From Chryseobacterium cupriresistens (GTDB taxonomy: Bacteria > Bacteroidota > Bacteroidia > Flavobacteriales > Weeksellaceae), in assembly GCF_046614675.1 (NCBI RefSeq), contig NZ_JBKKJT010000007.1, forward strand, positions 103,598-167,597: a stretch of 64,000 nucleotides of DNA, written 5' to 3'. Under the pieces are notes generated by a model. That model did not search any database. It worked only from the letters and a program-made list of their open reading frames with translations, and was not told where the DNA came from. Of the stretch, positions 1 through 9,277 are shown piece by piece. How positions within the stretch are numbered: position 1 is the first letter of the stretch; every line of letters begins with the position of its first letter. The translations under genes were made by a program, and so were the position numbers.

Positions 1-1
1 T

Positions 2-1972
2 ACCCGGGTACCCATTGTTGCAGAAATTATTTCTTATAAAAATGTCAAGAAATTTGTTTCTTCCGAATATGAAGTAAAAGAAGTAAATGGAAATGAATTT
101 GTTCTGGAGGATAAGGAAAACAAAAAAGTAAAGGGAACTTTTGGTAAAAACCTGACACTTGATTTTGGAACTGTAGTTCTTCAAAAAGTTCCGGGCCTTA
201 CCTTTAAAGATAAGTATAAAATTGTTTTCTGGAATCCAATAGAGAAGGTAAAATCTTTAGAAAAGAAAATCCAGGTGGATCTTCCGGATCAGAAAGCGAT
301 GCTTATGGACATCAGCATCGTGGGAACTGTTCCCGAAAAATCAGAAGCCATCCTTAATGAAGTAACCAAACAATATAATCTGGATGGGCTAAGAGATAAA
401 AACTTACAGGCTCAAAATACACAGGAGTTTATCGATAAACGATTAGAAGTTATTTCACGGGATCTTTCCGGAGTTGAGAATCAGAAAGAAGACTTCCAGA
501 ACCGTAACAAAATCGTAGACTTAGAGGCTCAGGCTCAATTGGCGCTTCAAAATACAAACGAGAACACAAAGCAGCTTCTTCAGCAGCAAACACAGCTGGA
601 TCTTCTTAATTCCCTTCAAAATGAAGCTTCAAAAGGAGATAATCAGCTTATGCCTTCAAATTTAGGACTTAACCCTTCTTTGGAACAGGCAATTTCACAA
701 TACAATACGCTGGTTATCACCAGAAATAAAACTTTGAAGCAGGCTACCAATGAAAACCCTGCAGTGATAGAAATGAATAAAGAAATTTCTTCACTAAAAG
801 AAATCGTAAGAGATAACATCCGTCAGCAGAAAGCAACAATCCAGGCATCTATTGCGCAGGTAAACAGCCAGATTTCTGCCAGCACAGGAATGATTGAAAA
901 AGTTCCGGGACAGTCGAAAATCTACAGAGGTATCGAGCGTCAACAGAACCTTAAAGAGCAGCTTTTCCTTTTCCTTTTACAAAAAAGGGAAGAAAATGCG
1001 ATCAATCTATCTGTTAATGTTCCGAAAGCTAAAATTGTAAATCCTGCTTATACTGATGATGTTCCTGTTTCACCTAAGAAAAATATCATTCTTCTGGCTG
1101 CAGTTCTATTAGGATTGATGCTGCCGTTGGGAGTGTTCTATCTTTTCTTCATGTGGGATGATAAAATCTACAACCGTACAGATATTTCAGAAAATTCGTC
1201 ACTTGGAGTGCTTGCAGATATTCCTTCTCTTAAAGATAATCAGAATCACCTTGTACAGAAAAACGATTTCTCAGAGCTGGCTGAAGCATTCAGAATATTG
1301 GTTTCCAATCTTAAATTTCTACTTCCTAAGAAAGATTCAGCGAAAGTCATACTGGTAACTTCTTCTGTGAAAGGAGAAGGAAAAACGCTGGTTTCTGTAA
1401 ATCTTGCTCTGACATTGGGAAGCAAAAACGGAAGATCATTACTCATTGGTTCGGACGTCAGAAATCCGCAGATCCAGAGATATGATGATGAACGTATTAA
1501 GAATGCCGGTCTTACGGAATATTTATATGATGAAACTACAGATGTAAAAGACCTTATACATACCTCCGATACCAATCCTGAATGTGATGTAATCTATGCG
1601 GGATCTATTCCTCCAAATCCTCAGGAGCTTCTTTCCAACGGTCGTTATCAGAAGCTTATCAGTGAGATGTCGTCCCGTTACGAATATATTGTGATCGATT
1701 CTGCTCCGCTGATGCTTGTTTCAGATACATTGAGTATTTCTGATACAGCCGACGCTTCATTATACGTAGTAAGATCGGGAGTATCAAGAAAAATATTAAT
1801 AGATTTTGCCAATAAACTGGTTAAAGAATCAAAAATATCAAACGTTTCTTTCGTAATCAATGATGTTTCTAAAAATGTTGGTGGTTATGGCTACGGATAC
1901 AACTATGGCTACGGTTACGGATATACAGCTGATAAGAAGAAAAACTGGTGGCAGAAGCTTTTTAATAAATAA
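2..1972 (+). CDS. Wzc-like capsule/exopolysaccharide tyrosine autokinase (5' partial)
   Basis: The reading frame is open from base 2, so the gene begins left of the window; 656 residues are visible. An inner-membrane polysaccharide co-polymerase fused to a cytoplasmic BY-kinase controls chain length and export of Wzy-made polymers. Seen: a periplasmic Wzz-type coiled-coil region, a membrane segment near visible residues 361-385, Walker A (SSVKGEGKT, about 454-462), a Walker A' with DVRNP (about 485-489), Walker B (YIVIDSAPL, about 562-570) and a C-terminal tyrosine cluster of alternating Tyr-Gly (about 627-643), the usual autophosphorylation tail. The Walker A' reads GSDVR where DADLR is more usual, but the key Asp-x-Arg is kept. 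It heads the visible part of the polysaccharide operon, 54 bases before the first nucleotide-sugar dehydrogenase. Family assignment is secure; the polymer is unknown. Confidence 0.93.
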   Translation, partial: TRVPIVAEIISYKNVKKFVSSEYEVKEVNGNEFVLEDKENKKVKGTFGKNLTLDFGTVVLQKVPGLTFKDKYKIVFWNPIEKVKSLEKKIQVDLPDQKAMLMDISIVGTVPEKSEAILNEVTKQYNLDGLRDKNLQAQNTQEFIDKRLEVISRDLSGVENQKEDFQNRNKIVDLEAQAQLALQNTNENTKQLLQQQTQLDLLNSLQNEASKGDNQLMPSNLGLNPSLEQAISQYNTLVITRNKTLKQATNENPAVIEMNKEISSLKEIVRDNIRQQKATIQASIAQVNSQISASTGMIEKVPGQSKIYRGIERQQNLKEQLFLFLLQKREENAINLSVNVPKAKIVNPAYTDDVPVSPKKNIILLAAVLLGLMLPLGVFYLFFMWDDKIYNRTDISENSSLGVLADIPSLKDNQNHLVQKNDFSELAEAFRILVSNLKFLLPKKDSAKVILVTSSVKGEGKTLVSVNLALTLGSKNGRSLLIGSDVRNPQIQRYDDERIKNAGLTEYLYDETTDVKDLIHTSDTNPECDVIYAGSIPPNPQELLSNGRYQKLISEMSSRYEYIVIDSAPLMLVSDTLSISDTADASLYVVRSGVSRKILIDFANKLVKESKISNVSFVINDVSKNVGGYGYGYNYGYGYGYTADKKKNWWQKLFNK

Positions 1973-2026
1973 ATCAAATTATCTTCAAAATAAACATTAA
2001 AATAAAGTAAGAACATCACATTTAAT

Positions 2027-3322
2027 ATGAATATACATAATAAAATTGGGGTAATCGGATTGGGATATGTAGGATTACCACTGGCCCGTTTATTTGCAAC
2101 AAAATATGCCGTAGTGGGTTTTGATATCAACCAGGCCAGAATTGCAGAACTGAATAGCGGAAAAGATTCTACTTTGGAAGTAGAAGATGAAGTACTGCAG
2201 CCGGTTTTAGTAAAAGAGAACCCATTTTCAAACTCATCAAAAGGATTGCTTTGCTCATCTGATCTGGAAGATATTAAAGAGGCTAACATCTATATCGTAA
2301 CTGTTCCTACACCGGTAGACAGACATAATCGTCCGGACCTGACGCCTCTATATAAAGCATCTGAAACAGTAGGAAAAGTATTGAAAAAAGGGGATATTGT
2401 TATTTATGAATCTACTGTTTATCCCGGTGTTACAGAAGAAGAATGTATCCCTGTGCTTGAAAAAGTTTCGGGATTGAAGTTTAACGAAGATTTTTTTGCA
2501 GGATATTCTCCTGAAAGAATCAACCCAGGAGATAAAGAACGTACCGTAGAGAAGATTTTAAAGGTAACTTCAGGTTCTACACCGGAAATTGGTAAAAAAG
2601 TTGACGAATTATATAAATCTGTAATTGCAGCAGGTACCCATTTGGCACCTACCATCAAAGTAGCTGAAGCATCGAAAGTTATCGAAAATTCACAACGTGA
2701 TATCAATATTGCTTTTGTGAATGAGCTTGCCAAAATATTTAATCTCCTGGATATTGATACACATGCAGTTCTGGAGGCAGCAGGAACGAAATGGAATTTC
2801 CTGAAATTCAAACCCGGATTGGTAGGAGGACACTGTATCGGGGTAGACCCTTTCTATCTTGCCCAGAAAGCGCAGGACGTAGGATATTATTCTGAGCTTA
2901 TCCTTACAGCAAGAAGACTGAATGATTCCATGGGGCAGTTTGTAGCTTCCGAGGTGGTAAAAACAATGATTAAGAAAAGAATCAACATTACGGATGCCAA
3001 AGTACTGAATCTTGGAATCACTTTTAAAGAAAACTGTCCGGATGTAAGAAATACGAAAGCTGCAGATGTTATCAATGCGCTGGAAGACTATTCTGTAGAA
3101 GTTACAACATATGATCCGTGGGCAAATCCAGAAGAAGTAATGCATGAATATGGTATACAATCTACCAATTCTCTTGAAGATGTGAAAGGACAGTTTGATG
3201 CAATTGTTCTTACAGTTTCTCATGATGAATTCCTGAATATTGATCTTTCACGTTATCTGAAGGAAGAAGGAGTTTTATATGATGTTAAAGGAATTTTAGA
3301 GAAATACGATAATCGTTTATAA
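2027..3322 (+). CDS. Nucleotide-sugar dehydrogenase, TviB/WbpO type (UDP-HexNAc 6-dehydrogenase)
   Basis: 431 residues. It oxidises a UDP-N-acetylhexosamine at C6 to the uronic acid with two NAD+ molecules, giving an acidic sugar for the polymer. The N-terminus has a Rossmann motif (IGVIGLGYVGLPLA). The catalytic cysteine sits in GGHCIGVDPFY (Cys270). The C-terminal UDP-binding domain is complete. The start MNIHNKIGVIGLGYVG and the GGHCIGVDP context resemble the TviB/WbpO subgroup (UDP-GalNAc/GlcNAc to the uronate) more than UDP-glucose dehydrogenase. The next gene is a UDP-glucose dehydrogenase proper, so the operon can supply two different uronic acids. The exact substrate is inferred from subgroup resemblance only. 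Confidence 0.9.
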   Translation: MNIHNKIGVIGLGYVGLPLARLFATKYAVVGFDINQARIAELNSGKDSTLEVEDEVLQPVLVKENPFSNSSKGLLCSSDLEDIKEANIYIVTVPTPVDRHNRPDLTPLYKASETVGKVLKKGDIVIYESTVYPGVTEEECIPVLEKVSGLKFNEDFFAGYSPERINPGDKERTVEKILKVTSGSTPEIGKKVDELYKSVIAAGTHLAPTIKVAEASKVIENSQRDINIAFVNELAKIFNLLDIDTHAVLEAAGTKWNFLKFKPGLVGGHCIGVDPFYLAQKAQDVGYYSELILTARRLNDSMGQFVASEVVKTMIKKRINITDAKVLNLGITFKENCPDVRNTKAADVINALEDYSVEVTTYDPWANPEEVMHEYGIQSTNSLEDVKGQFDAIVLTVSHDEFLNIDLSRYLKEEGVLYDVKGILEKYDNRL

Positions 3323-3333
3323 AAAATAGAAGA

Positions 3334-4500
3334 ATGAAAATAGCAGTCGTAGGAACAGGGTATGTAGGTTTGTCTAATGCCGTCTTATTGGCCCAACATA
3401 ATGAAGTTGTAGCTTTAGATATTGTTCAGGAAAGAGTAGAATTGCTTAATTCTAAAAAATCTCCTATTGAAGATGAAGAGATCAGTACGTTTCTAAGTAC
3501 TAAACCCCTTAATTTCAAAGCCACTTTAGATAAAAAGGAAGCTTACGATAAGGCTGAATATATTATTGTTGCCACTCCAACAGATTATGATCCCACTACC
3601 AATTATTTCGACACAAGCAGTGTTGAGAATGTAATTAAGGAAATTGCAGAGTATAATTCTGAGGCTGTAATTATTATTAAATCTACAGTTCCGGTGGGGT
3701 ATACCGTAGAATTAAAAAGCAGAATGCATTTAGATAATGTAGTGTTTTCTCCGGAATTTTTGAGAGAAGGCAAAGCTTTATATGATAATTTATATCCTTC
3801 GAGAATTATTGTCGGGGAGCAAAGCGAGCGAGCAAGGATTTTTGCAGAATTACTGAAAGAAGGTGCGGTAAAAAAGGATATTCCGGTTTTGTTTACTAAT
3901 CCTACCGAAGCAGAAGCCATTAAATTGTTTTCCAATACCTATCTGGCATTGAGGGTAGCTTATTTTAACGAATTAGACAGCTATGCGCAAATCCACGAGC
4001 TGGATACCCGCCAGATTGTGGAAGGTGTTGGTCTGGATCCAAGAATTGGTTCACATTATAATAATCCGTCTTTTGGATACGGAGGATACTGCCTGCCTAA
4101 AGATACCAAACAGCTTTTGGCAAATTATAACGCTGTTCCCAATAATATTATCCAGGCAATTGTAGATGCCAACAGAACCCGTAAGGACTTTATAGCAGAT
4201 TCTGTGCTTGCCAAAAAACCAAAAAAGGTAGGTGTTTACCGTCTGATCATGAAAGCAGGCTCCGACAATTTCAGAGCATCTGCCATCCAGGGCGTAATGA
4301 AAAGGATAAAAGCTAAGGGAGTAGAAGTAGAAGTGTTTGAGCCGGCCCTTAATGAAGAGTCTTTTTTCGGTTCCAGAGTAGTAAAAGATTTAGAACTTTT
4401 CAAGAAAGAATGCGATGTCATTATTTCTAACCGCAATGCACCGGAACTTGCTGATGTACAGGAAAAAGTGTACACAAGGGATCTATTTGGTAATGATTAA
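3334..4500 (+). CDS. ugd: UDP-glucose 6-dehydrogenase
   Basis: 388 residues, the same length as Escherichia coli Ugd, and recognisably close to it along the whole chain (for example ALDI near the N-terminus, STVPVG, FSPEFLREGKALYDN, FANTYLA-like NTYLALRVAYFNELDSY, and the C-terminal YTRDLFG). It converts UDP-glucose to UDP-glucuronate with NAD+. Seen: Rossmann GTGYVGLSNA at the N-terminus and the catalytic cysteine in YGGYCLPKDTKQ (Cys253). It lies 11 bases after the preceding dehydrogenase and is surely cotranscribed. UDP-glucuronate would feed one of the glycosyltransferases downstream. This is the last gene of normal base composition before the AT-rich flippase to glycosyltransferase block. 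Confidence 0.96.
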   Translation: MKIAVVGTGYVGLSNAVLLAQHNEVVALDIVQERVELLNSKKSPIEDEEISTFLSTKPLNFKATLDKKEAYDKAEYIIVATPTDYDPTTNYFDTSSVENVIKEIAEYNSEAVIIIKSTVPVGYTVELKSRMHLDNVVFSPEFLREGKALYDNLYPSRIIVGEQSERARIFAELLKEGAVKKDIPVLFTNPTEAEAIKLFSNTYLALRVAYFNELDSYAQIHELDTRQIVEGVGLDPRIGSHYNNPSFGYGGYCLPKDTKQLLANYNAVPNNIIQAIVDANRTRKDFIADSVLAKKPKKVGVYRLIMKAGSDNFRASAIQGVMKRIKAKGVEVEVFEPALNEESFFGSRVVKDLELFKKECDVIISNRNAPELADVQEKVYTRDLFGND

Positions 4501-4511
4501 AAGTAAATAAA

Positions 4512-6032
4512 TTGTCCAGTACAAAAAAGATCGCAAAAAATACAATATTACTCTATATAAGGATGATCATCAATATGGGGATCTCCTTATATACTTCAAG
4601 GATTATTTTACAGAAGTTAGGCGTAGAGGATTTTGGGATATATAATTTAGTAGCGGGGGTAGTTGTATTATTCTCTTTTTTAAATAATGCAATGACAAGT
4701 GCTACTCAACGATTTTTAAATATTGAATTAGCTTCAAAAATCAAAGAAAAAGTTAATAGAGTTTTTTGTATGAGTCTCAATATTCATATAATTATCTCAA
4801 TTATTGTATTGGTTTTGTCGGAGACTATTGGATTGTGGTTTTTAAATTACAAATTAAATATTCCAGTTAACCGGCTTAATGCAGCGAATTTTGTATTTCA
4901 ATTTTCTATAATTACAACAATAATTAATATCATTAGAATACCTTTCAATGCTACCATACTCGCGAATGAAAGGATGTCTTTCTATGCCTATCTGGGTATA
5001 GTAGAGACTATATTAAAACTAGCTATTGTATTTTTATTATCTCTTTTTGTTGAATATGATCAGCTGATAGTGTATTCATTTTTATTATTACTGGTCAATC
5101 TTATAATTAATGTAATCTATAAAATTTATTGCTATAGGAACTTTAAGGAAGAAACTGCTTACCATTATTTTTCTGACAAAAAACTATTCAGGGAATTATT
5201 ATCTTTTTCTGGTTGGAGCTTATTCGGACAAGTGGCTGTTTTAAGTTCAACACAGGGATTGAATATGATTATGAATATATTCATCGGTGTAACTATAAAT
5301 GCAGCCTTAGGTATCGCGAATCAGGTAAATAGTGTTTTATATAGTTTTGTTTCCAATATGCAGGTAGCATTCAATCCACAAATTACTCAGAGTTATGCTT
5401 CAAATGATTTGGAAACACATAAAAGATTAGTATTAAATACTTCGAAATATTCAGTATTTCTATTTTTAGTTTTATCAATACCGATTTTATTACATACCGA
5501 ATTTATTTTAAAATTATGGCTGGGTGTCAACTTACCTCAATATCTTGTAAGCTTCACTCAGATCGTTATTATAGGCTCTATTATCAATGCCATAGTTGGA
5601 CCATTTTGGATGTCTGCTAATGCCATTGGAAATATCAGAAATTATCAATTAGGGGTTTCATTAATATTATTATTAAATCTTCCGCTGGCATATATATTCT
5701 TAAAATTAGGTTTTTCTCCTGTATATATTATGAGCTTAAATGTTATTTTAAATTTATGCACCTTCATATTTCGTTTTCTTTATGTTAATCATAAATTGAA
5801 ATATGATTGGCCAGATGTACTACTTTATTTAAAACAGACCTTCCTGGTTATTTTCTCTTGTTTTATTCTGGTATGGGTCATAAAAAAATTAGATTTTAAC
5901 AGCTACTTTTTTGCAATATCTTCAACCATTGGTGCTGAGATTATTTTGTTGGTATTAATTATTCTTATTGGTATTAAGCGGGAAGAGTATTTACAGTTTA
6001 AGAAAACAATCATAAAAAAAATAAAGAAATAA
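4512..6032 (+). CDS. Wzx-like polysaccharide flippase (MATE/RfbX superfamily)
   Basis: 506 residues with about 12 to 14 hydrophobic segments throughout. A lipid-linked repeat-unit flippase of the inner membrane, judged by fold, hydrophobicity and place in the operon. The N-terminal run KKIAKNTILLYIRMIINMG and the early LGVEDFGIYNLV are typical of the family. The start is a TTG at 4512: the first in-frame ATG downstream (4562) would remove the conserved N-terminal amphipathic part, so TTG is preferred. It lies 11 bases after ugd. The gene is much more AT-rich than ugd, as usual for wzx genes. Sequence alone does not tell which glycan it flips. Confidence 0.88.
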   Translation: MSSTKKIAKNTILLYIRMIINMGISLYTSRIILQKLGVEDFGIYNLVAGVVVLFSFLNNAMTSATQRFLNIELASKIKEKVNRVFCMSLNIHIIISIIVLVLSETIGLWFLNYKLNIPVNRLNAANFVFQFSIITTIINIIRIPFNATILANERMSFYAYLGIVETILKLAIVFLLSLFVEYDQLIVYSFLLLLVNLIINVIYKIYCYRNFKEETAYHYFSDKKLFRELLSFSGWSLFGQVAVLSSTQGLNMIMNIFIGVTINAALGIANQVNSVLYSFVSNMQVAFNPQITQSYASNDLETHKRLVLNTSKYSVFLFLVLSIPILLHTEFILKLWLGVNLPQYLVSFTQIVIIGSIINAIVGPFWMSANAIGNIRNYQLGVSLILLLNLPLAYIFLKLGFSPVYIMSLNVILNLCTFIFRFLYVNHKLKYDWPDVLLYLKQTFLVIFSCFILVWVIKKLDFNSYFFAISSTIGAEIILLVLIILIGIKREEYLQFKKTIIKKIKK

Positions 6033-6034
6033 AT

Positions 6035-7099
6035 ATGGATTTATTTAACAAAATAAAAAATAAAGCAAATTCAATTATCAATAATATACAGAATAATGCC
6101 AGAGTAGATAAAATTGCTGATGAAATTTCTAATTGCAGTTCAAAGCGGTTATTCTTATTTCAGACTCCTACTCATACTAATATTGGAGATCACGCTATTG
6201 CCGAGGGGCAGCTAAAATTTTTTCAGGAAAATTTACCCGGGCATCACATTTTTGAGATCAATCAGTCTCAGATGAAGTATTTTATAGAAAAGTATAGAAA
6301 TACTATTAAGCCTGATGATTTGATATTTGTTCATGGCGGTGGCAATTTTGGGAATGAATATATGAGGGAAGAAAATTTAAGGAGAATGGTAATTCAAAAT
6401 TTTCCTGAAAATAAAATTATACTGTTTCCACAAACGATTTATTATTCAAATGACCAGATTGGTGAATCTGAATTAAAAAGAACACAAGATATTTTTGGAA
6501 AACATAAAAATTTGATTTTGACAGCCAGGGAGGAAAAATCATTTGAATTAATGCAAAAATATTTTCCAAAAAACAAAGTAATTCTGACGCCAGATATTGT
6601 TCTTTACACTGAATATAGTTTTGAAAATGAGCGGGAATATGCATTGGAAGTAATCAGAAATGATCAGGAATCAATATTAACAGCAGATGATAAAGATAAA
6701 ATTACTCAAATCTTAAAAGAAAGATTTGACAAGATAATTAATTCTGATATGCATTGTGATAAAATAACAGATTTAGATATAAAATCTGTTAGAAAGAAAA
6801 TATTGACTAATAAGCTGTTACAATTTTCTAAAGCAAAGATAGTGGTTACTGACAGATTACACGGAATGGTTCTTTGCATCATTACAGGAACACCATGCGT
6901 GGTTTTTTCGAATTATAATCAGAAAGTTATAGGAACTTACAACTGGATTAAGTATTTAGAATATATCAAGTTTGTTAAAAATGTAGAGGAAGCAAACACA
7001 GCAATAGATGAGTTATTGAGCAATGATAAATATGAGAAATATAATCCTCAGGAGATAAGGAAGTTTTACCTACCATTAATAGAGAATGTAAATGAATGA
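6035..7099 (+). CDS. Polysaccharide pyruvyltransferase-family protein (WcaK/CsaB-like)
   Basis: 354 residues. Members of this family (PF04230) transfer pyruvate ketals, or act as related transferases, on cell-surface polysaccharides. Seen: the N-terminal NIGDHAIAEGQ, the glycine-rich VHGGGNFGNEY, and the C-terminal DRLHGMVLCIITGTPCVVF, the three landmarks of the family. It starts 2 bases after the flippase stop and overlaps the next glycosyltransferase by 8 bases, so translation is likely coupled. Pyruvylation would add a further negative charge to a polymer already expected to contain uronic acids. Some homologues in exopolysaccharide operons act as glycosyltransferase-like enzymes, so the donor is not certain. 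Confidence 0.85.
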   Translation: MDLFNKIKNKANSIINNIQNNARVDKIADEISNCSSKRLFLFQTPTHTNIGDHAIAEGQLKFFQENLPGHHIFEINQSQMKYFIEKYRNTIKPDDLIFVHGGGNFGNEYMREENLRRMVIQNFPENKIILFPQTIYYSNDQIGESELKRTQDIFGKHKNLILTAREEKSFELMQKYFPKNKVILTPDIVLYTEYSFENEREYALEVIRNDQESILTADDKDKITQILKERFDKIINSDMHCDKITDLDIKSVRKKILTNKLLQFSKAKIVVTDRLHGMVLCIITGTPCVVFSNYNQKVIGTYNWIKYLEYIKFVKNVEEANTAIDELLSNDKYEKYNPQEIRKFYLPLIENVNE

Positions 7100-8078
7100 T
7101 GTTTTTTTATCAATTATCGTCCCAATATATAATGTTGAAAATTATATAGAAAAATGTATTGCCAGTATAATACAAAATACTTCTGCTAATTTTGAACTGA
7201 TCCTGGTAATTGATGGATCTCCGGATAATAGTATCAGTATTTGTAAAAAATATAAAGAAGCTGATAAAAGAATTGTCATCCTGGAAAAAGAAAACGGAGG
7301 GCTTTCTGATGCCAGGAATGCCGGATATAAAATAGCCAAAGGTGAATATATCTGGTTTGTTGATGGAGATGATTATATTGAAAGTGATAGTATTGATATC
7401 TTTTTTGAAAAAATCAATAAAGAGACCGATATTTTCTTATTTAATTATCAGGAAATTTATGAAAATAAAATTGTCAAATTTGAAAAATTTGAAAATGAAG
7501 AAAAGATCAGTGGCCACGATTTGCTGTTAAAATACAATAACTATGGTGTTCAGGCATGGACACAGATCTATTCAAAAAAATTCTTGGATCAATATAAGAT
7601 CATATTTGAAAAAGGAGCTATCTATGAGGATGTGTTATTTAATACACAAGTCTATAGTAAAAATCCTGCGCTGCAAGTTATTGACAATATCTTCGTAAAC
7701 TATGTACAAAGGGGAGAGTCAATCATGAAGAAAAAGCAGACTATAAAAAATGTAGAATCAGTTTTAAAAATTTTAGAATTATATAATAAGAAAGATATAA
7801 TAGATTTCTTTCCTGAAAAATTCATCATAAACAGACATCACTATTATTTTAGTTTGCTGTTCATTTTTTTACATAAAAGCAATATGAAAAAAAATGAAAT
7901 TATGGATCTTTTAAATACTATCAGTAAAAAAAACTTTTTTGTTTTTACAAGAGAGTATGATTCTTTTATTGTGAAATATATCAAAAGAAAACTATTTCCT
8001 TCCAAATCGGTTTTTATTTATAAAAATTGGAATTTTATTTTCCTTCTGATAAGATTGGATAATTTGATTAATAGATGA
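7092..8078 (+). CDS. Family 2 glycosyltransferase
   Basis: 328 residues. A cytoplasmic GT-A inverting transferase that adds a sugar to the lipid-linked repeat unit. Seen: N-terminal SIIVPIYNVENYIEKCI, nucleotide-binding VIDGSPDNS, ENGGLSDARNAG, and the metal-binding DGDD within IWFVDGDDYI (about residues 92-99). Later AIYEDVLFN holds the likely catalytic acidic pair. There is no transmembrane segment. It overlaps its upstream neighbour by 8 bases and the polymerase gene by 4 (ATGA), indicating tight coupling. Donor and acceptor sugars cannot be read from the sequence. Confidence 0.92.
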   Translation: MNDVFLSIIVPIYNVENYIEKCIASIIQNTSANFELILVIDGSPDNSISICKKYKEADKRIVILEKENGGLSDARNAGYKIAKGEYIWFVDGDDYIESDSIDIFFEKINKETDIFLFNYQEIYENKIVKFEKFENEEKISGHDLLLKYNNYGVQAWTQIYSKKFLDQYKIIFEKGAIYEDVLFNTQVYSKNPALQVIDNIFVNYVQRGESIMKKKQTIKNVESVLKILELYNKKDIIDFFPEKFIINRHHYYFSLLFIFLHKSNMKKNEIMDLLNTISKKNFFVFTREYDSFIVKYIKRKLFPSKSVFIYKNWNFIFLLIRLDNLINR

Positions 8079-9277
8079 ATTACCTAAAGAAAAATATAAC
8101 CCCAATATTAATCATTTCACAAATATTTGGTTTATACGGTGGTATGCTACAGGCACCGAGACTTCTTGCTATTTTATTTTTACCGTTACTAATACAGGAT
8201 TTAAATAAAAAGCTTATTAAAGGGAAAGAGTATTTATTATTTTTCTTTTCTTTTATTGTGTATTGTGTATTATCAATGTTATTTTTAACATTTAATAATG
8301 ACCAATCCTTAAAAGAGTTTGCTTATGCATTGATAAATTTCATCATTTTTGTTGAAATACTAAATTTTAGCAAGTATTTAAGTTTGAATAAACTGATCAA
8401 TGGCTGGGTTATATTTGTATTACTAAGTATTCCAATTGCACTTATAGAAATTAATTTCAATTTACACTTTTCCAATTCTAAGTTTGGAGATGATACGGTA
8501 TTAGGAGGAGTAGGAACTCTTAGAAAATATGCAGCTATTACTTTTGGAAATTATAATTTGTATAATCACCTTTTGGCAATTTCATTCCCTTTTATTTTAG
8601 CCAAACTTAAGTTTATTTCAAGCAAGTTTTTTAAAATACTTTATATCCTTTTTATTTTAGCAATCGTTTGGGTTGTACTGACTAATGCAAGCCGCGGAAC
8701 GATGCTGTGCTTATTGATATCTACAATTATATATATTATTTTTTATTCCAGTAAGTCAATAAGCAAAACCATTATTTATACATTCATTTCGATAATAGCA
8801 TCTGTTGCAGGTTATATATATGTAATGAATAATGCATCATTTTCTTATTTAAAGACAAGAATTGAACAAAAAGGACTGGAAGACAATTCCAGAAAGGAAA
8901 TGATTAATGTTGGTATCGATATGTTTATAAACTCAAAATTTCTGGGTGTCGGAGCTGGTAATTTTTCTGAAACGGCCAGTAAAATGACGAAAAACCCTAT
9001 CCTGGTACCCCATAATTTATTTATAGAATTACTTTCTCAATATGGAATTGTTGTCTTCTTTACATTTCTTTTATTGTTATATAAAATTTTTAACCCGAAA
9101 AAGATTTTTAAAAAGCGTGAAATTCCAAACTATATTTTGTTAGGATCATTACTTGTAATGCCATTGGCGTTTACAATTAATAGTGTTTATTTAAATAATC
9201 CTTACATGTGGATTTGGCTAGCAAGTCTTTATTGTATATCATCATTTTATAAAACGACAGCTAAAAATGTTAATTGA
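8075..9277 (+). CDS. Wzy-like O-antigen/capsule polymerase
   Basis: 400 residues, strongly hydrophobic, about 10 to 12 membrane helices. Seen: ASRGTMLC before a helix, then a periplasmic loop with LGVGAGNF and VPHNLFIELLSQYGIV, the hallmark of the O-antigen ligase/polymerase superfamily (Wzy_C, PF04932). In this operon, with a Wzx-like flippase and Wzc, the likely role is polymerising flipped repeat units in the periplasm. A ligase (WaaL-like) role is possible but less likely from context. Very AT-rich, typical of wzy. It overlaps the genes on both sides (4 and 11 bases). Confidence 0.87.
   Translation: MNYLKKNITPILIISQIFGLYGGMLQAPRLLAILFLPLLIQDLNKKLIKGKEYLLFFFSFIVYCVLSMLFLTFNNDQSLKEFAYALINFIIFVEILNFSKYLSLNKLINGWVIFVLLSIPIALIEINFNLHFSNSKFGDDTVLGGVGTLRKYAAITFGNYNLYNHLLAISFPFILAKLKFISSKFFKILYILFILAIVWVVLTNASRGTMLCLLISTIIYIIFYSSKSISKTIIYTFISIIASVAGYIYVMNNASFSYLKTRIEQKGLEDNSRKEMINVGIDMFINSKFLGVGAGNFSETASKMTKNPILVPHNLFIELLSQYGIVVFFTFLLLLYKIFNPKKIFKKREIPNYILLGSLLVMPLAFTINSVYLNNPYMWIWLASLYCISSFYKTTAKNVN

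Noticed and set aside
1246..1575. Antisense open frames inside the Wzc gene and many similar ones elsewhere
   Set aside because: They overlap genes with clear protein motifs on the opposite strand and carry none of their own.
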